From Prevotellaceae bacterium UBA1720 (GTDB taxonomy: Bacteria > Bacteroidota > Bacteroidia > Bacteroidales > Bacteroidaceae), in the NCBI GenBank assembly GCA_002317475.1, contig DCIS01000125.1, positions 1-33,668 on the forward strand: a stretch of 33,668 nucleotides of DNA, read 5' to 3'. Position 1 is the first letter of the stretch. Every line of letters starts with the position of its first letter. Below, in pieces: positions 15,675 through 23,900 of the stretch. The notes below the pieces were generated by a model that saw only the letters and a program-made list of their open reading frames with translations, was not told the DNA's origin and did no database searches. The position numbers and the translations under genes are program-made.

Positions 15675-18266
15675 TTACTTCATGTTTTCTGCCCATTTCA
15701 CTACCTTTCGTCCATTTTGGATGAAGAGGCCATGAGTGGGTGAGAACACTGGGCGACCCATAAGATCATAGGTGGAGGTGGTAGGAGAGGGGAGAGCGGA
15801 CTTGACACCTATGATGGCATCAGCATCGGGATTGCCACAGAAATAGAGGCGGAAATTGGTGAAGCAGGTCCAGTAGTTAGTCTTGGCAGCCAGGGATTTC
15901 AGACCCACTTTGACCGTTGATCCACTTTCCACGCCAATCTCAAAATCTACAGCATTAACGTACAGACCTGCCTTGAAATAGTTGCTGGCAGTCTTCTGGC
16001 TGGAGGGTACGAAGATGCCCTCGTCCACCTTCTTGTCTGCTGTGTTCTTCTTGGTGTCACAGGCGTCATCCAGGATGTGCTTGATCTTCACCGACTTGGT
16101 GCGGGCATAGAAAGATGTGTTGACCGTGTTCTGACTGCCACCATCGATGTCCCCCGGTTGCTGGAAGGCCTGGACGGTAGCGGTGTAGAGTCCCTTGGGC
16201 AGCTTGAGCGAGGTGGTCTGAGCGAGATTGAACTTCACACCATTATACTCGCCGCTGTTGTTGGCCTGGGTAAAACCAATGTTACCCGTCTCTTCCTTCC
16301 AACCTTCATTGGATGTGATGCCAGGATTGATCAGGGTGAACGAGACGTCGAAAGGCTGGAGTGAGTCCGTAGGATTGGCATGGAAGAGGAAGTTGACCGT
16401 AGCCTTGCGAAGGGTCTCGGTGGCAGCAAGCAGTTCCTCGGATGTGAGCGTCTGTGTCACCTCATCCTCTGCATTCAGGATGGCATTCTCCAATACCTCA
16501 GTTGCCCCCTGCTCGCTGTCGACATGGGGCGTATCCATGACGGCACGTGCCTCGGTGATCAAGGTCTTGAGTTTGGTCTTGAGGGCAGCCTCGCCACCAT
16601 TGAAGGTGAAGCCTATCTTGCCTCCCAGCTCGGTGATGGCCGTCAGTTCCATATTCATGTTGTAGGTGCCGTCGCTGTTTCTGTTGAACATCTTGCCAAA
16701 GACGCTGGTGTGCGAGGTGTTGTTCAGCGTACGCACGGTCTTTGTTCCCGGGAAGAAATCCGACATCATTTCCCCAGTGTTGTTTCTGGAGAAGCTCTTG
16801 TCGGCAGGTATGAAGGTCATTCTGGGGTGCTCGGGATCGTTGTTGGGACGGTCGTTTTCCCATGCCGAGCGGTCGTAGTCTACATGGTAGACAAAGAGTC
16901 CATGTGCACCGACGGGGTATTTGAACCAACCCTTTGCCTGACGGTTCTCCAGGATGAAGTATTCGTTCTTATTCCCTTTATTATAAAAAATATAGGCCTG
17001 TGGTGTGTCGCCCAGATTCTCCATGCCACTGATCTTCCTGGGAGTGGACAGTTCCTCGAAATCGAGCCATCCGGAGAAGTGTCTCTCGTAGGCTGTGTAG
17101 CCCGTAGGTACTTCCCCTCGCCAGTTGGGGCCACTGTAGCAACCTGCATCCAGCACATCCCAGTAATCCATGCATTGTGTGCCCTTTTGGTCCACGTCGT
17201 AGAAATCGGGCAGCCCCAGGCAGTGACTGAATTCATGCACAGCCACACCGATGCAGTCGATGGTGGAGCCTGATGTGCCCAGTAACTCGCTGCTCACGGC
17301 GTAGGTGTTGATCTTCACTCCATCCAAGCGCAATGATCCGTTGCCGTCGCCATAATAGGTGCCGTAATCCAGTTGCCATTCATGTGGCCAGATGGCATTA
17401 TCGTTATAGCCTGCCGCAGCGCTGTATCCGGCATAGATGACAAACACCTGATCCACCTCGCCGTCACCGTCCCAGTCATAGTCCTTGAAGTCGACATCAG
17501 CATTGGCCAGCTTGCATGCCTCGGACACTAACTGACAGGGGTGTGAGTCGCTGCCCTGGCTGTTCTGCTTGCCGTAATACTCCCACTCCCGACTGACGGT
17601 ATAGGGACCCACGACGTCGAAGTTGATCTCCAGTTGCTGATAGCTCTGATCCAGGAAATAATCGCGTACGGAACCCTGATGGCCGTTCTTGTTGTAGCCT
17701 GGTTTGTTGAACTGATCGTGCCATGCCTCAACCGTGCTTGTGGGCTGCATCTCCCAGTCGGCGAAGTTCACCAGGATCACGATGCCGCGCTTCTGTCCCT
17801 TGAAGGTGGTGGGATGACCGAAGACCTTTCGTTGCACCTTGTGTAAATCGCTCTGCTCTTCATTTTGCTGACTTTGAAGGGCACGTTGCTGGTTGCGCAG
17901 GCTGAGGCGCTCACCCCAGACATCGTGGATATGCTTTGAAACGCGCTCACGACTTTCGTTGATGAGCAGTTTTTCGCTCAGGGTGCGCAGGTTGGGCTCG
18001 TGTGCCAGAACGCCAGTGGATGCCAATTGGTCCGTCAGGGTAACGTCGGCATAGTAGAAGTTGCCATCCACCCTTACCAGCGAGATGCCGTCAGTGGTCG
18101 AGAAGTAGTGGAAGTTCTCGTCGCCCACCAGTCTCACCTCCATCTGTGTGCCATCCTTCTGTGTGACGGTGAAGGGGCGTGGATTAGCGGGTACGGCAAT
18201 GATATTCAGGGAGATAAACCATGCTGCAAGCACGGAAAATACGTTTCTTAGGATATTCGTTTTCAT
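15675..18266 (-). CDS. Exported M6-family metalloprotease
   Basis: An 863-residue secreted zinc protease of the immune-inhibitor-A (M6) type. A signal peptide (about 1-27) is followed by a propeptide (to about 155). The catalytic domain has HEFSHCLGLPD, with zinc ligands His344 and His348, catalytic Glu345 and the downstream Asp354. A helical FIVAR-like stretch lies at about 560-625. A beta-sandwich module (about 635-835, 'FTLINPG' to 'FTNFRLYF') resembles the modules of the phosphatase. The C-terminal tail starts 'YDLMGRPVF', of the type IX sorting kind, with a somewhat longer end than usual. It probably cleaves extracellular proteins; other M6 enzymes degrade host or matrix proteins. The start has its own promoter at 18289-18319. 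It is a single-gene unit converging on the receiver gene. Confidence 0.9.
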   Translation of the reverse strand: MKTNILRNVFSVLAAWFISLNIIAVPANPRPFTVTQKDGTQMEVRLVGDENFHYFSTTDGISLVRVDGNFYYADVTLTDQLASTGVLAHEPNLRTLSEKLLINESRERVSKHIHDVWGERLSLRNQQRALQSQQNEEQSDLHKVQRKVFGHPTTFKGQKRGIVILVNFADWEMQPTSTVEAWHDQFNKPGYNKNGHQGSVRDYFLDQSYQQLEINFDVVGPYTVSREWEYYGKQNSQGSDSHPCQLVSEACKLANADVDFKDYDWDGDGEVDQVFVIYAGYSAAAGYNDNAIWPHEWQLDYGTYYGDGNGSLRLDGVKINTYAVSSELLGTSGSTIDCIGVAVHEFSHCLGLPDFYDVDQKGTQCMDYWDVLDAGCYSGPNWRGEVPTGYTAYERHFSGWLDFEELSTPRKISGMENLGDTPQAYIFYNKGNKNEYFILENRQAKGWFKYPVGAHGLFVYHVDYDRSAWENDRPNNDPEHPRMTFIPADKSFSRNNTGEMMSDFFPGTKTVRTLNNTSHTSVFGKMFNRNSDGTYNMNMELTAITELGGKIGFTFNGGEAALKTKLKTLITEARAVMDTPHVDSEQGATEVLENAILNAEDEVTQTLTSEELLAATETLRKATVNFLFHANPTDSLQPFDVSFTLINPGITSNEGWKEETGNIGFTQANNSGEYNGVKFNLAQTTSLKLPKGLYTATVQAFQQPGDIDGGSQNTVNTSFYARTKSVKIKHILDDACDTKKNTADKKVDEGIFVPSSQKTASNYFKAGLYVNAVDFEIGVESGSTVKVGLKSLAAKTNYWTCFTNFRLYFCGNPDADAIIGVKSALPSPTTSTYDLMGRPVFSPTHGLFIQNGRKVVKWAENMK

Positions 18267-18288
18267 GTCAGATAATCTTTAAGGTGGA

Positions 18289-18319
18289 CAAAGGTAATCA
18301 TTTTTTATTTACCGGCAAA
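18289..18319 (-). promoter_or_regulatory. Promoter of the M6 protease gene
   Basis: On the minus strand, TTTG (18316-18319) and TACCTTTG (18289-18296) are 19 bases apart. The transcript would start about 18 bases before the ATG. It lies immediately downstream of the tRNA-fMet terminator, so the protease is a separate unit. Confidence 0.75.
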
Positions 18320-18330
18320 GAGAAAGGGGA

Positions 18331-18367
18331 GAAAAAGAAAAGTGCTGCAATCAATCGACTGCAGCAC
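18331..18367 (-). terminator. Terminator of tRNA-fMet
   Basis: Read leftward, a perfect eight-pair stem (18360-18367 with 18342-18349) and a ten-base loop are followed by a T-rich tract (18331-18341). It lies ten bases past the tRNA 3' end. Confidence 0.8.
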
Positions 18368-18376
18368 CTTGATGAG

Positions 18377-18449
18377 TTGCGGAGACACGACTCGAACGTG
18401 TGACCTCCAGGTTATGAGCCTGGCGAGCTACCAACTGCTCCACTCCGCG
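18377..18449 (-). tRNA. Initiator tRNA-fMet (anticodon CAT)
   Basis: The cloverleaf has anticodon loop CTCATAA (anticodon CAT). Position 1 is C and 72 is A, the unpaired C1-A72 end typical of bacterial initiators. The D stem is GAGC/GCTC, giving A11-U24, another initiator mark. The overall sequence is close to Escherichia coli tRNA-fMet. The anticodon stem is CCAGG/CCTGG, so the usual three G-C pairs at 29-31/39-41 become A-U, G-C, G-C. No CCA is encoded. Confidence 0.9.
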
Positions 18450-18464
18450 ATGTTTCTTTTCTGA

Positions 18465-18498
18465 ATGCAAAGGTAGGCATTTTCAGCGAAATACCAAA
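18465..18498 (-). promoter_or_regulatory. Promoter of tRNA-fMet
   Basis: On the minus strand, TTTG (18495-18498) and TACCTTTG (18468-18475) are 19 bases apart. The -7 element and the spacer around it (18465-18491) match the tetR promoter core (18597-18623) at 26 of 27 positions, in inverted orientation. Confidence 0.8.
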
Positions 18499-18588
18499 GG
18501 ATATTCTCAAAAAAAGTGTTTTTGAACAACTAATATTCACATAATTGGCACACGTGGGGGTGATGTGTGCAACTTTTAAGCGGATATT

Positions 18589-18620
18589 TTTGCTCGTTTC
18601 GCTGAAAATGCCTACTTTTG
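18589..18620 (+). promoter_or_regulatory. Promoter of tetR-fabG
   Basis: TTTG (18589-18592) and TACTTTTG (18613-18620) are 20 bases apart. The ATG at 18622 touches the -7 element and would lie at or before the transcript's 5' end, so translation most likely starts at 18646. The remaining 18499-18588 between the two divergent promoters is AT-rich, with no gene seen. Confidence 0.75.
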
Positions 18621-18645
18621 CATGACAAAATTGACGCGCGTAGGT

Positions 18646-19242
18646 ATGAAGGAATCAAAGACGAAGACGAAACTGGTGGATGTTGCTCGCCAGTTGTTTG
18701 CCAAGAAAGGATTGGAAGATACGACGATGAACGACATCGCCCAAGCCTCTGATAAGGGCAGACGCACCCTTTATACCTATTTTAAAAATAAGGAGGAAAT
18801 ATACTACGCTGTGATTGAGGCCGAGATGGACCGCCTGACGGAGACCATCGAGAGGATAGCCTCCCGTGACATGGACACGGCTGACAAGATCGTGGAGATC
18901 GTCTACACCCATCTTCGTCTGATCAAGGAGGCTGTGCTGCGCAATGGCAATCTCCGTGCCGAGTTTTTCCGCAATATCTGGTTGGTGGAGAAGGTGCGTC
19001 GTCATTTTGACCAGACCGAAATACGTATCCTCACCGAGACGCTGAATAAGGCTGTGGAGACAGGTCGTATACGCCAGGAGAGCGTCCCCCTGGCCGTTGA
19101 TATCATCCACTATTGTGCCAAAGGTCTTGAGGTGCCCTACATTCACGGACGAATAGGTGCCAGCATGCCCGAGACCATGAGTAGGCCCATCGTCAGGAAG
19201 ATGATACTGAGAATGCTCAATGCCCAGGGGGCGGAGTTTTAA
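18646..19242 (+). CDS. TetR/AcrR-family transcriptional regulator
   Basis: A 198-residue repressor-type protein. The N-terminal helix-turn-helix (about 15-60) reads 'TTMNDIAQASDKGRRTLYTYFKNKEEIYYAV' in pieces typical of TetR, followed by an all-helical ligand-binding domain with no recognisable ligand. The start at 18646 (MKESKTKT) is chosen over the ATG at 18622 because the latter abuts the -7 element of the only good promoter. It lies 74 bases before fabG in the same direction, so it may control that gene and fatty-acid synthesis, as FabR/FapR-like logic does elsewhere. The duplicated promoter sequence next to it could contain its operator. Both ideas are inference. Confidence 0.88.
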   Translation: MKESKTKTKLVDVARQLFAKKGLEDTTMNDIAQASDKGRRTLYTYFKNKEEIYYAVIEAEMDRLTETIERIASRDMDTADKIVEIVYTHLRLIKEAVLRNGNLRAEFFRNIWLVEKVRRHFDQTEIRILTETLNKAVETGRIRQESVPLAVDIIHYCAKGLEVPYIHGRIGASMPETMSRPIVRKMILRMLNAQGAEF

Positions 19243-19250
19243 CAAAGTTA

Positions 19251-19285
19251 AAATTATAAATTACAAATTATAAATTACAAATTAC
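19251..19285. repeat. AT-only 14-bp direct repeat between tetR and fabG
   Basis: Two full copies (19251-19264, 19265-19278) and part of a third of a unit like AAATTATAAATTAC fill much of the short gap. The stretch has no GC-rich stem, so it is unlikely to terminate transcription. Confidence 0.8.
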
Positions 19286-19316
19286 TAATAAAAGATAAAG
19301 GATAAAAAAGAATATT

Positions 19317-20075
19317 ATGGGACTTTTGAATGGAAAGACCGCGCTGATCACAGGTGCGGCACGCGGTATTGGTAAGGCTATTGCCTTGAAGTTTGCTCAG
19401 GAAGGTGCTAACATCGCTTTCACCGACTTGGTGCTGAATGATGACATGGCTGCTGGCCTTGAGGCTACCCGTCAGGAGATTGAGGCTGTAGGTGTAACCT
19501 GCCGTGCATACGCTGGTAACGCTGCAGACTTCGCTCAGACCGAGGAGACCGTGAAGAAGATCAAGGAGGATTTCGGCACTATCGATATCCTGGTGAACAA
19601 TGCTGGTATTACCAAGGATGGCTTGATGCTGCGTATGAGCGAGGCTCAGTGGGATGCCGTTATCAACGTCAACCTGAAGAGTACCTTCAACTTCACCCAC
19701 GCTTGTGTACCCGTGATGATGCGCCAGAAGGGTGGTTCGATCATCAATATGGCCAGTGTGGTAGGTGTACACGGTAATGCTGGTCAGGCTAACTATGCTG
19801 CTTCAAAGGCAGGTATGATCGCTTTGGCCAAGAGTGTGGCTCAGGAGATGGGTCCCAAGGGTATCCGTGCCAACGCTATCGCTCCCGGTTTCATCGAGAC
19901 AGCCATGACTGCTGCCCTGCCCGATGAGGTTCGTGAGGAGTGGAAGAAGAAGATCCCCCTGCGCCGTGGTGGACAGGTGGAGGATATTGCCAACACAGCC
20001 CTCTACTTGGCCAGCGACCTGTCAAGCTATGTAAGCGGTCAGGTAATCCAGGTTGACGGTGGTATGAATATGTAG
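19317..20075 (+). CDS. fabG: 3-oxoacyl-[acyl-carrier-protein] reductase
   Basis: A 252-residue short-chain dehydrogenase of the FabG type, which reduces 3-oxoacyl-ACP to 3-hydroxyacyl-ACP with NADPH in fatty-acid elongation. The cofactor motif is TGAARGIG (12-19), followed by NNAG. The catalytic set is Ser147 (NMASVVG), Tyr160 and Lys164 (YAASK). It ends SGQVIQVDGGMNM, as FabG does. The length is normal. The codon use is strongly biased, suggesting high expression. It is probably co-transcribed with the upstream TetR gene. Another SDR of similar make-up cannot be excluded, but the whole length fits FabG. Confidence 0.92.
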   Translation: MGLLNGKTALITGAARGIGKAIALKFAQEGANIAFTDLVLNDDMAAGLEATRQEIEAVGVTCRAYAGNAADFAQTEETVKKIKEDFGTIDILVNNAGITKDGLMLRMSEAQWDAVINVNLKSTFNFTHACVPVMMRQKGGSIINMASVVGVHGNAGQANYAASKAGMIALAKSVAQEMGPKGIRANAIAPGFIETAMTAALPDEVREEWKKKIPLRRGGQVEDIANTALYLASDLSSYVSGQVIQVDGGMNM

Positions 20076-20078
20076 GAA

Positions 20079-20120
20079 GCCTAAAGCCCACCCAGGCCCT
20101 CCCAAAGGGAGGGATGCTAT
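20079..20120. repeat. REP-like palindromic element, copy A
   Basis: It contains the perfect palindrome-like core CCCTCCC-AAA-GGGAGGG (20097-20113) and starts GCCTAAAGCCCACCC. It begins four bases after the fabG stop codon, and the core may act as its terminator. Copy B lies inverted at 20181-20216. The same motif in opposite orientation suggests one dispersed element family. Confidence 0.75.
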
Positions 20121-20180
20121 ATACGATTAGCATATAGAAGCCCTTATCCTATGTTTTCAAACGGTCAATTCGTAACTAAA

Positions 20181-20216
20181 TAGCCCCCTTCCCTTTGGGA
20201 AGGGATGGGGTTAGGC
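20181..20216. repeat. REP-like palindromic element, copy B (inverted)
   Basis: Read on the minus strand it runs GCCTAACCCCATCCC followed by TTCCC-AAA-GGGAA, closely matching copy A. Its end touches the rluA start codon at 20219, so the hairpin would sit at the translation start of that gene. The 60 bases between the copies carry a short CTATAT/ATATAG hairpin and no gene. Confidence 0.75.
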
Positions 20217-20218
20217 AT

Positions 20219-20908
20219 ATGAACGTTTTATACGAAGATAATCATGTAATCATCGTGTCCAAAAGGGCGGGAGAGATCGTGCAGGGCGACAAGACCGGCG
20301 ATACACCCCTCTTGGATACGGTCAAGCAATACGTTGCTGAGCGCTACAACAAGCCCGGCAACGTATTCCTTGGTTTAGTGCACAGGCTCGACCGTCCCGT
20401 CAGTGGGGTGGTGCTCTTTGCCCGTACCAGCAAGGCTTTGAGCCGACTGAGCGAGCTTTTTCGTACGCGCGCATTGCGCAAGGTTTATTGGGCTATTGTG
20501 GCCAACGAACCCGCACAGCATGAAGGTACGCTGAACCACTGGTTGACGCGCAACGAGAAGACCAACACAGCCCGTGCCTACGACCGTGAAGTGCCTAATA
20601 GCAAGAAGGCTGTGCTGGACTACAAGGTCATTGCACGCTCTGACCGCTACTGGCTCTTGCAGATAGAACTGCACACTGGGCGTCACCATCAGATACGTTG
20701 CCAGTTGGCCAAGATGGGTTGTCCCATCAAGGGCGATCTGAAATACGGTGCTCCACGCAGCAATCCCGATGGTAGCATCTCGCTGCATGCTCGCTTGCTG
20801 GAGTTTGAACATCCCGTCAGCCACGTTCCCATTTCCGTCACGGCTCCCGTTCCCGACGATAAGTTGTGGCAGGCCATGGAAAACCTAGGAAACCCTAGGA
20901 TTACCTAG
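20219..20908 (+). CDS. RluA-family RNA pseudouridine synthase
   Basis: A 229-residue enzyme that isomerises uridine to pseudouridine in rRNA or tRNA. The catalytic motif HRLDRPVSG (55-63) has Asp58. Further family motifs are ARTSKALSRLS and the late LHTGRHHQIRCQLA. There is no S4 RNA-binding domain, so it is of the short RluA/TruC-like type. The start at 20219 (MNVLYEDNHVIIVSK) is the normal family N-terminus; the open frame before it lies in the REP-like element. The final residues (ENLGNPRIT) and the stop codon are encoded inside a 10-bp tandem repeat, so the true C-terminus appears overwritten or extended by the array. The RNA target is unknown. Confidence 0.9.
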   Translation: MNVLYEDNHVIIVSKRAGEIVQGDKTGDTPLLDTVKQYVAERYNKPGNVFLGLVHRLDRPVSGVVLFARTSKALSRLSELFRTRALRKVYWAIVANEPAQHEGTLNHWLTRNEKTNTARAYDREVPNSKKAVLDYKVIARSDRYWLLQIELHTGRHHQIRCQLAKMGCPIKGDLKYGAPRSNPDGSISLHARLLEFEHPVSHVPISVTAPVPDDKLWQAMENLGNPRIT

Positions 20909-20970
20909 GAAGCCCTAGTAAACCCTAGGAAGCCCTAGAAATACCTAGTAAACCCTAGGAAGACCTAAGC
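20881..20970. repeat. 10-bp tandem repeat array 1 (CCTAGG type)
   Basis: Nine consecutive 10-base units of consensus AAMCCTAGGA keep strict phase from 20881 to 20970. The array covers the last codons and stop of rluA and runs up to the tamB start. A second array of the same unit lies at 29206-29304. Confidence 0.9.
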
Positions 20971-20974
20971 TTAT

Positions 20975-23900
20975 TTGCAAATCAGAATATTAGAGTTGGA
21001 GACTGAGAATCAGAAGAATAAGAGTAAGCGCCCCATAGGGAAACGCTTGCTGCGCTGGACACTGCTGCTATTGCTGTGTCCTGTTCTTTTGTTTGTGATA
21101 CTCACCGTCCTGCTCTATCTTCCTCCCGTTCAGGACTGGGCGGTAGGTATTGCCACAGAGAAAATTTCGGAGGAGACGGGCAAAGGTGTTTCTGTTGAAA
21201 AGTTACGCATCACACCCCTCTTCGACATAGAGCTCTGCCAGTTGCTCATTCACGATCATCCCGACACCCTGATTTATGCTAAACGATGCATCGTCGATCT
21301 CGATTGCACCTCCCTGTTGGGTGGCCGGATTGGTGTGGATGCCTTCGACCTCCGAACGGCTAAGGTCAATACGAAGGACATGCTGGATGAACTGCTCATC
21401 CGTGGTAGTCTGGGTCGTTTCTCGTTCGATGCCCACGATGTCGATTTCAACTCCCGGAATGTCCGCCTCACGCAAGCCTCAATGGCTGGTTGTGATGTTG
21501 ACATTGCCATGCGCGACACCGTCGTGGTGAAGGAAGACACCACAAGCACAGAGATACCCTGGCGCCTGTATTTCAGCGATGTGGCGTTGAAGGATTCCCG
21601 TGTGGCCTTCCATTCGAAGGGTGATTCGATGATCGTTCGTGGTCATTTTGAGAAACTCAGGCTCGAGGAGGGACGCTTTGACCTGGAGCGGCAGTTGCTC
21701 CACATAGAGGACCTTGCCGTCAAGGCAAAGTCACTTTCTTACGACCAGCATTTTGAACCTCGCAAGTCATCAGGACTTGATCCCAGCCATCTGTCCTTTA
21801 CGGATGTGGAGACCCAGTTGGATGTTCTGGATTATGACCTGAATGCAGGCAAGTTCAAAACCCACCTGGACGAACTCCGATGTAAGGAACAATGTGGTTT
21901 TGAACTTAGTCACCTAGAGGCTGACGTGGAGTTGGATGCCGATCATCTGCTGGTCAGCGATGCCGTAATCCGAACCCCGGAAAGTAATGTCCGTGCTGCT
22001 GCTGACATGGAGTGGGATGCCCTCACGTCAGGCAAGAACGGCAGAATGGAGGCTACCCTGAGCGCCGACCTCAGCAAGCAGGATGTCATGACACTGGCCG
22101 GTGTCTATCTGCCGTCAGCCGTTGCTGATCAGTATCCCGACAAGATGCTTAGTGCCGAGGTCAGACTGACGGGCAATATCGATAGTGTCGAACTGCAGAA
22201 ACTCACCCTAGAGATGCCAGGCATGCTTGATGTCTCCATGGCTGGTAAGGCCGACAACCTCCTTGATCTCACCCACTTGAATGCCGATCTGCACTGGGAT
22301 GCCCAGACCTGGGATCTCTCTCTGATACAGCAAATGTTTGGTCTTTCAGGCTTCCGTATTCCTGCCCTGACCTTTACTGGCGATACAAAGGTCCGTGACG
22401 GCGAATATCGGGTCAAGGGAGACCTGGCACAGGGAGGAGGCAAACTCAACCTTGATGCACGCTACAACACGAAGAATGAAACCTATGATGCCGTGCTTGA
22501 TGCCAAGCGCTTGACCGTCAGCAATTTCCTCCCCATGGATTCTGTCCTTCGTGTCACGGCCAAGGCCGACATTCATGGACGGGGCACCGATCTGCTCTCG
22601 ACACGCAGCACTTTGCGAGGTAAGGTAGATATCAGCCGTATGAACTACGGCAAGCGTGACCTGAGCGACATCCACCTGGATGCCTTGTCTAGACAGGGTA
22701 ATGCCGTGGTCAATTTCCGCAGCGCCAACGAGGTGCTGGATGCCGATGGTTGTGTGGAGATGGTGCTGGCTAATCGCAAGGTGGACGATGCAACGTTCAG
22801 TCTGGACATGCGTGGCATCGACCTTTACTCACTGGGCATTACCGAGAAACCCCTCAGCATTGCCATGGCCTTGCATGCCAATGGTCATACCGACCTCGGC
22901 AAGAACCACTGGCTGGATGGCACCATCAATGCCATCACCCTGCAGACGGCAGACAGTACCTATTATCCCAAGGATATACGTACCGAGTTGCTCATGCAGC
23001 CCGACACTACCTATGCCTACCTCTCAGCAGGTGATCTGAAGATGCGCATGAACAGTCCGCAAGGCTGGCAGGAAGTGCTCGATGGCTTCACCCAGTACTG
23101 GGACGAACTGAACCGACAGATTACAGAGAAATCCTTTGACCAGAGTCGTCTTCGCTGCCACCTGCCCAATATGGACCTCTGTGTGGAGAGCGGACGTCAG
23201 AACCCCCTGGCCAACATCTCGGCTATGATGACGGGCTATTCCTTCCAGGAACTGGATATTGACGTGCATACCGACACCCTAAAGGGCATTAACGGGCATG
23301 GATGGATACACAGTGTCAATACGGGAGCAGTGATGCTGGATACCATACAGTTCCGTATGTCGCCCAGCGAGAACGGTCTGGCATTGGATGCACGCGTCTG
23401 CAACAACAAGCGCAATCCCGACATTACCTTCGATGCCCGCCTGAAGGCCTCCCTCTCGCCCCATAATGCCAGTTTCGGACTGATCTACTATGATGACAAG
23501 GGCCGTAAGGGTGTGGACCTCGGTGCACAAGCCACCTTCCAAAACCACACCATCCGTGTGCACCTCGAACCCCTCCGTCCCATCCTGGCCTACCGTTATT
23601 TCACCCTCAACGAGGACAATTACATCTTTGCCGACTCCTTGGGACGCATCGATGCCAACCTTGACCTCCTGGCCGATGACGGCACGGGTCTGAAGGTGTT
23701 CAGCACGCCCAACGAGGATGCCGAGCAGGACATCACCGTCAGCGTCAACCACTTCAACCTGGGCGAACTCTGTTCCGTCCTGCCTTATATGCCCTCTGTC
23801 ACTGGTTTCCTGCAGGGTGATGCCCACCTACTGAAGACTGATAACATCCTCTCTGTCGGTATGGATATGAGGGTGAAGGAGATGACCTACGAGGGTTGTC

